Of a DNA stretch of 9,999 nucleotides, positions 6,567-9,999 are shown piece by piece (the first letter of the stretch is position 1; each line of letters begins with the position of its first letter). The DNA comes from an uncultured bacterium (GTDB taxonomy: Bacteria > Bacteroidota > Bacteroidia > Bacteroidales > Marinifilaceae). Location: NCBI GenBank assembly GCA_905215395.1, contig CAJMQA010000111.1, positions 1 to 9,999 on the forward strand, in the 5' to 3' direction. The notes beneath the pieces were generated by a model. That model had not been told where the DNA came from and did not search any database. It saw only the letters and a list, made by a program, of their open reading frames with translations. A program made the translations under genes and the position numbers.

Positions 6567-7181
6567 TCATCTGATAAAATTAGTCATCACAGGCGGCTCA
6601 GCTTCAGGACGGGAGATGCCACTTTGATGAATACTCCGTAACAACCAGGCCATATTCCGTCCCAGAGTCCGCATGACCTGCAGTCCCTCAGCATCCTGTA
6701 CAGCTTCACCCGGCAATCTCCCATGTACACTATTCCAATATCGGGAAGAAACGACAGGCATATTCAGAATGGTAAAATATTTGTTCAACCGATCAAAAGC
6801 AGCACTCGCCCCTCCCCTGCGACAAACAGCTACCGAAGCCGCCGGTTTATATTCCAATAAATCGGAACAGGAGTAAAACAAACGGTCGAGTAATGCGCAA
6901 AGAGAACCGTTAGGCCCTGCATAATATACCGGGGAACCGATAATAATACCATCTGCCGATTGCAATTTTTCCCGGATTTCATTGTATAAATCATCTTTAA
7001 ATGCACAACGTCCCAATTCATAACATTTATTACAGGCGATACATCCCTGTACAGCTTTATTACCGATAGAGACTATTTCAGTCAGAACTCCCTCAGCTTC
7101 CAAAGCTCCAGCCACTTCTGAAAGGGCCAGAAAGGTATTTCCCTCTCTATGCGGACTCCCGTTTATCAATAACACTTTCAT
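6567..7181 (-). CDS. Flavodoxin-fold protein with iron-sulfur-flavoprotein-like cysteine motif
   Basis: This 204-residue protein starts with MKVLLINGSPHREGNT, the FMN-phosphate-binding loop of the NADPH-dependent FMN reductase / flavodoxin-like superfamily. Residues 82-104 (GSPVYYAGPNG, then LLDRLFYS) form the second conserved flavin-contact region. Between them C47, C50, C53 and C59 make a compact CX2CX2CX5C motif, the type that binds a [4Fe-4S] cluster in archaeal and anaerobic iron-sulfur flavoproteins (Isf). It is therefore probably a cytoplasmic FMN protein, perhaps with an iron-sulfur cluster, that passes electrons between ferredoxin and small acceptors such as quinones, O2 or H2O2. Some relatives keep the cysteines without a proven cluster. 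A perfect -7 promoter box lies at 7207-7214. hydG lies upstream on the same strand with a terminator between them. A decayed oxidoreductase gene follows. Confidence 0.82.
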   Translation of the reverse strand: MKVLLINGSPHREGNTFLALSEVAGALEAEGVLTEIVSIGNKAVQGCIACNKCYELGRCAFKDDLYNEIREKLQSADGIIIGSPVYYAGPNGSLCALLDRLFYSCSDLLEYKPAASVAVCRRGGASAAFDRLNKYFTILNMPVVSSRYWNSVHGRLPGEAVQDAEGLQVMRTLGRNMAWLLRSIHQSGISRPEAEPPVMTNFIR

Positions 7182-7206
7182 CGCTCTTAATTTATTTTCG
7201 TTTTTA

Positions 7207-7214
7207 CAAAACTA
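7207..7214 (-). promoter_or_regulatory. Bacteroidota -7 promoter box of the flavoprotein gene
   Basis: The minus strand reads TAGTTTTG, an exact fit to the Bacteroidota -7 consensus TAnnTTTG, 25 nt before the ATG at 7181. That would give a leader of about 20 nt. I could not find a convincing TTG at -33; the upstream region is A-rich instead. The box lies after the hydG terminator, which supports independent transcription. Confidence 0.55.
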
Positions 7215-7255
7215 CGTTTTTTCGGAATAGAGTGTTTTCTTTTTCAGCCCAATAG

Positions 7256-7294
7256 AATAAAAAGAGCGGCCGGGAAGTAGATTCTTGGGCCGCT
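7256..7294 (-). terminator. hydG terminator
   Basis: The arms are AGCGGCC at 7265-7271 and GGCCGCT at 7288-7294, a perfect 7-bp stem with a 16-nt loop that can pair further inside. Read on the minus strand, the stem is followed by a T-rich tract (complement of the five A residues at 7259-7263 and nearby A/T bases). It lies 23 nt after the hydG stop codon at 7317-7319. Confidence 0.7.
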
Positions 7295-7316
7295 TCTGAC
7301 ATTATTTCTGATTAAA

Positions 7317-8735
7317 TCAAAATCTGAAATCACGTTTCCCCTTGGTGATCTCTTCCAGATTTCTTAGAGCAATACCTCTTACTTTTTCATTCGGAACACG
7401 CAGCATCTCGGCAGCAATCATACGTTCGCCTTTGACACGGGTTTCCGGAGAAGCATAGTCCTCAAGGTATTCTTTCAGAGTCATCAATGCATTGGGCTGA
7501 CAGCAATTGGCTATCTGACCCGATTTTACCAAAGCCATAAAACGGTCACCGGTACGTCCTTCCCGGTAACAGGCGGTACAAAAACTCGGGATATATCCCA
7601 GATCCAGTAACCAGGAAACTACCTCGTCCAGAGTCCGGCGGTCAGAAACATCAAACTGGGAAGTTGTATCGTCGAACTCTTCTTTATGAACATATCCCCC
7701 CACACTGGTATGCGAACCACCACTGATCTGTGACACCCCGATATCCAGGACTTTTTCACGTGAAGCCTGAGATTCCCGGGTTGAAACGATCATTCCGGTA
7801 TAAGGTACAGCTATGCGGATCACTGCGACAATTTTTCGGAAAATATCATCCGGGACCGTATTCGCAAAATCATCCGTACTGATATCGTCGGCATTGCACA
7901 AACGGGGAACACTAATCGTATGGGGTCCCACCCCAAACGTAGCTTCCAGGTGCTCGGCATGCATTAATAAACCAATAAAATCATAACGATAGGTATTCAA
8001 TCCATACAATACCCCGATCCCCACATCGTCAATCCCACCTTCCATAGCCCGGTCCATTGCTTCCGTATGGTAAGCATAATTACTCTTAGGCCCTGTCGGA
8101 TGCAAAGCCTCGTAATTTTTCTTATTGTAAGTCTCCTGAAAAAGAATATAGGTACCGATTCCGGCTTCATGAAGTTTCCGGTAATTTTCCACCGTCGTAG
8201 CTGCAATATTGACATTGACCCGCCGGATTGCCCCGTTCTTATGCTTGATTGAATAAATCGTTTCTATACTTTCCAATATATACTCAATGGGATTCATTCC
8301 GGGGTGCTCCCCGGCTTCCAGAGCCAGCCGTTTATGTCCCATATCCTGAAGAGCTACAACCTCCTGGCGTATCTCTTCCTGCGTCAGTTTACGGCGCGCA
8401 ATCGTTTTATTTTTAGCATGGTATGGACAGTACACACATCCATTCACACAATAATTGGACAGATAGAGAGGGGCAAACATTACAATGCGGTTTCCATAAA
8501 ACTTCCGCTTGATTTCCCGGGCTGTCTGAAACATTTTTTCAATCAGAGCCGGATCTTCACATTCCAGTAACAAAGCAGCCTCCCGATGGCTCAATCCTTT
8601 ACAGTCCCGGGCCCGATCAATCAACTTTTCTATCAACTGAAGATTATTTTTATTGGCACGGGCATATTCCATCGTCGACAAAATTTCCTCATCGTCAATA
8701 AATTCTTCTGCTATTCTTGATTTAACATTATACAT
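7317..8735 (-). CDS. hydG: [FeFe]-hydrogenase H-cluster maturase HydG (radical SAM tyrosine lyase)
   Basis: HydG cleaves tyrosine with S-adenosylmethionine to p-cresol, CO and cyanide, and assembles the Fe(CO)2(CN) synthon used to build the H-cluster. The product from the ATG at 8735 is 472 residues, close to the usual length of about 470. The radical-SAM cluster motif CX3CX2C is C96, C100 and C103 (CVNGCVYC). The HydG-specific C-terminal motif CX2CX22C, which holds the auxiliary cluster, is C386, C389 and C412 and so is intact. The family stretches LEAGEHPG, FQETYNKKNYEALHP and SVPR are also present. The frame is open to 8834, but the extra 33 residues (FPGFFFGKNWLNRV and so on) look non-coding and overlap the promoter at 8762-8793, so I chose 8735. 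No hydE, hydF or hydA is seen in the window. The gene has its own promoter and terminator. Confidence 0.95.
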   Translation of the reverse strand: MYNVKSRIAEEFIDDEEILSTMEYARANKNNLQLIEKLIDRARDCKGLSHREAALLLECEDPALIEKMFQTAREIKRKFYGNRIVMFAPLYLSNYCVNGCVYCPYHAKNKTIARRKLTQEEIRQEVVALQDMGHKRLALEAGEHPGMNPIEYILESIETIYSIKHKNGAIRRVNVNIAATTVENYRKLHEAGIGTYILFQETYNKKNYEALHPTGPKSNYAYHTEAMDRAMEGGIDDVGIGVLYGLNTYRYDFIGLLMHAEHLEATFGVGPHTISVPRLCNADDISTDDFANTVPDDIFRKIVAVIRIAVPYTGMIVSTRESQASREKVLDIGVSQISGGSHTSVGGYVHKEEFDDTTSQFDVSDRRTLDEVVSWLLDLGYIPSFCTACYREGRTGDRFMALVKSGQIANCCQPNALMTLKEYLEDYASPETRVKGERMIAAEMLRVPNEKVRGIALRNLEEITKGKRDFRF

Positions 8736-8761
8736 ATTCTGATACTTATATTCCAAGAGAA

Positions 8762-8793
8762 CAAAAATACAAGATTTTACCCGATTCAACCAA
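8762..8793 (-). promoter_or_regulatory. hydG promoter (Bacteroidota -7/-33 type)
   Basis: On the minus strand, TATTTTTG (8762-8769) matches the -7 consensus TAnnTTTG. A TTG lies upstream at 8787-8789 (17-nt spacer) or at 8791-8793 (21-nt spacer), in the range expected for the -33 element. Transcription would start near 8756 and give a leader of about 20 nt to the ATG at 8735. No Shine-Dalgarno sequence is obvious, as is common in this phylum. Confidence 0.65.
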
Positions 8794-8843
8794 TTTTTTC
8801 CGAAAAAGAAACCCGGGAATACATTAATATTCAACCGATGGAT

Positions 8844-8872
8844 ATAAAAAAGGCCGCTACAAGAGCGGCCTT
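8844..8872 (-). terminator. Terminator of the M3 peptidase gene
   Basis: A perfect 9-bp stem (AAGGCCGCT at 8850-8858 and AGCGGCCTT at 8864-8872) with a 5-nt loop is followed on the minus strand by six T residues (complement of 8846-8851). It begins 7 nt after the peptidase stop codon at 8880-8882. This is a textbook intrinsic terminator and separates the peptidase from hydG. Confidence 0.88.
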
Positions 8873-8879
8873 GCTATTT

Positions 8880-9999
8880 TTATCTTAACCCCCTATTCTT
8901 CAGCAAGGGTTCCACTCCGGGTTCTGCACCCCGGAAATTAGTATACATCACCATTGCATCGTCAATGCCTCCGGGAGTCAGGACATATTTCCGGAATTTT
9001 GCTGCTGTTCCGGGATCGAAAATATTACCCGTTTCAACAAAAGCCTGATAAGCATCAGCATCCAAAACTTCTGCCCACATATAACTGTAATAACCAGCGG
9101 TATAACCACCTCCCATCGTGTGGTTAAAATAAGTCGAGCGGTAACGGGGGGGAATCTGACTCAAAGCCCCGAGACGCTTCATACATTCAGCCTCAAATTC
9201 CACCACATCAAAATCGGCAGGAATCTCCTTCAACACATGATAATCCATATCCAGTAAAGATGCCTGCACATACTCCGAGGTCGCAAATCCTTGTCCGTAT
9301 TTCCCACTCTTCTCAAGCTTTTCTACCAAAACTTCCGGCATCACCTCTCCGGTCTGATAATGTTTGGCATATACGTTCAAGACTTCCGGTTCAAAAGCCC
9401 AATGCTCCATTATCTGAGAGGGTAATTCCACAAAATCCCGAGGTACACCCGAAACCCCATAATACCGGACATCCTTGAACAGATTGTGTAATGCATGCCC
9501 GAACTCATGGAACATAGTGGAAGTTTCATCCGGACTCAGCAAAGCAGGTTTGCCTCCGGCAGGCTTGCTAAAATTACAGACAATCGTTACCACAGGCGCC
9601 AGACGTACCGAATCCTTATAGGTCTGAGAACGATAAGTCCCACACCAGGCACCACCTCTTTTGGTCGAACGCGGAAAATAATCCATATACAATACTCCGA
9701 GATGGGTACCGTCAGCATCTTTACACTCAAAAGCCACAGCCTCTTCATGTGGTCTAGGAATATTTTTCAATTCTGTAAAAGTAATACCATACAGTTTGTT
9801 AGCAACGTAAAACATTCCTTCCCGGACATTTTCAAGACGCAGATAGGGACGTAACTGATTTTCATCAATGTCAAACCTGGATTTCTTTACTTTCTCATTG
9901 TAATAACGCCAATCCCAACCTTTCAATTCCCCTTCAACTCCATCTTTCTTCATAACAGCCTGCAAATCTGCCGCTTCTTCTTTGGCCTTATTCAAAGCC
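8880..9999 (-). CDS. dcp: M3-family metallopeptidase, dipeptidyl carboxypeptidase type, C-terminal half (partial)
   Basis: The frame is open to the window edge, so the N-terminal part is missing. About 373 residues are seen of a family usually near 680-710. A TTG at 9995 is not a real start. The zinc site is FHEFGHALH (HEFGH coded at about 9495-9509), with the third ligand E in DFVELPSQ about 23 residues later. The substrate-binding signature of the family, GGYTAGYYSYMWAEVLDAD, and the C-terminus ending LLKNRGLR are both intact. M3 peptidases of the Dcp type remove dipeptides from the C-terminus of short peptides, in the cytoplasm or periplasm. Without the N-terminus I cannot say whether there is a signal peptide; many Bacteroidota copies have one. 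The symbol is given by family; oligopeptidase A (PrlC) is the main alternative, but the DFVELPSQIMEHW stretch favours Dcp. A strong terminator follows. Confidence 0.9.
   Translation of the reverse strand, partial: ALNKAKEEAADLQAVMKKDGVEGELKGWDWRYYNEKVKKSRFDIDENQLRPYLRLENVREGMFYVANKLYGITFTELKNIPRPHEEAVAFECKDADGTHLGVLYMDYFPRSTKRGGAWCGTYRSQTYKDSVRLAPVVTIVCNFSKPAGGKPALLSPDETSTMFHEFGHALHNLFKDVRYYGVSGVPRDFVELPSQIMEHWAFEPEVLNVYAKHYQTGEVMPEVLVEKLEKSGKYGQGFATSEYVQASLLDMDYHVLKEIPADFDVVEFEAECMKRLGALSQIPPRYRSTYFNHTMGGGYTAGYYSYMWAEVLDADAYQAFVETGNIFDPGTAAKFRKYVLTPGGIDDAMVMYTNFRGAEPGVEPLLKNRGLR

Noticed and set aside
8304..8570. 88-codon plus-strand frame inside hydG
   Set aside because: It covers the radical-SAM motif region of hydG on the other strand; nothing supports a second gene.
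9495..9854. 119-codon plus-strand open frame opposite the M3 peptidase
   Set aside because: The minus-strand peptidase has clear catalytic motifs through this stretch. The plus-strand translation is rich in Ser, Thr, Arg and Ile, without family features.

Overview
The window looks like chromosome of an anaerobic Bacteroidota (Bacteroidales-type) bacterium. Four observations support this. There is a SusD/RagB C-terminus followed by a run of lipoproteins whose mature N-termini are acidic right after the lipobox cysteine. BACON and DUF4302-type proteins are present. Perfect Bacteroidota -7 promoter boxes (TAnnTTTG) precede genes that lack clear Shine-Dalgarno sites. An [FeFe]-hydrogenase maturase gene points to a strict anaerobe. 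A gut member of the Odoribacter/Butyricimonas kind would fit, but the genus is a guess.

Positions 1-6261 (+ strand) are the distal part of one SusC/SusD-type operon with gaps of only 6-25 nt. In order it holds the 3' end of a susD-like gene, a putative zinc metallopeptidase lipoprotein, a DUF4302-type lipoprotein, a 900-residue lipoprotein with four BACON-like domains and a plant-type leucine-rich-repeat array, and a lipoprotein with a fibronectin type III domain and an unrecognised C-terminal domain. No glycoside hydrolase is visible. The set reads as a cell-surface complex for capturing, and perhaps cutting, a protein or glycoprotein ligand next to a TonB-dependent transporter that should lie just upstream of the window. 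The LRR part is clearly more AT-rich than the rest of the operon and carries near-identical nucleotide repeats.

Positions 6262-6566 are a 305-nt convergent gap. It holds a terminator-like hairpin and, on the minus strand, what looks like the N-terminal stub of a medium-chain quinone-oxidoreductase-type gene. The stub begins 17 nt after the stop of the next gene, so it is probably a decayed second gene of that operon.

Positions 6567-9999 (- strand) hold three genes: a flavodoxin-fold protein with a compact four-cysteine motif like that of iron-sulfur flavoproteins, hydG (tyrosine lyase that builds the Fe-CO-CN synthon of the [FeFe]-hydrogenase H-cluster), and the C-terminal half of an M3-family dipeptidyl carboxypeptidase. 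hydG and the flavoprotein gene each have their own promoter box. Terminator hairpins end the peptidase and hydG units. The hydG start is best placed at 8735; the longer reading frame to 8834 runs through its own promoter.
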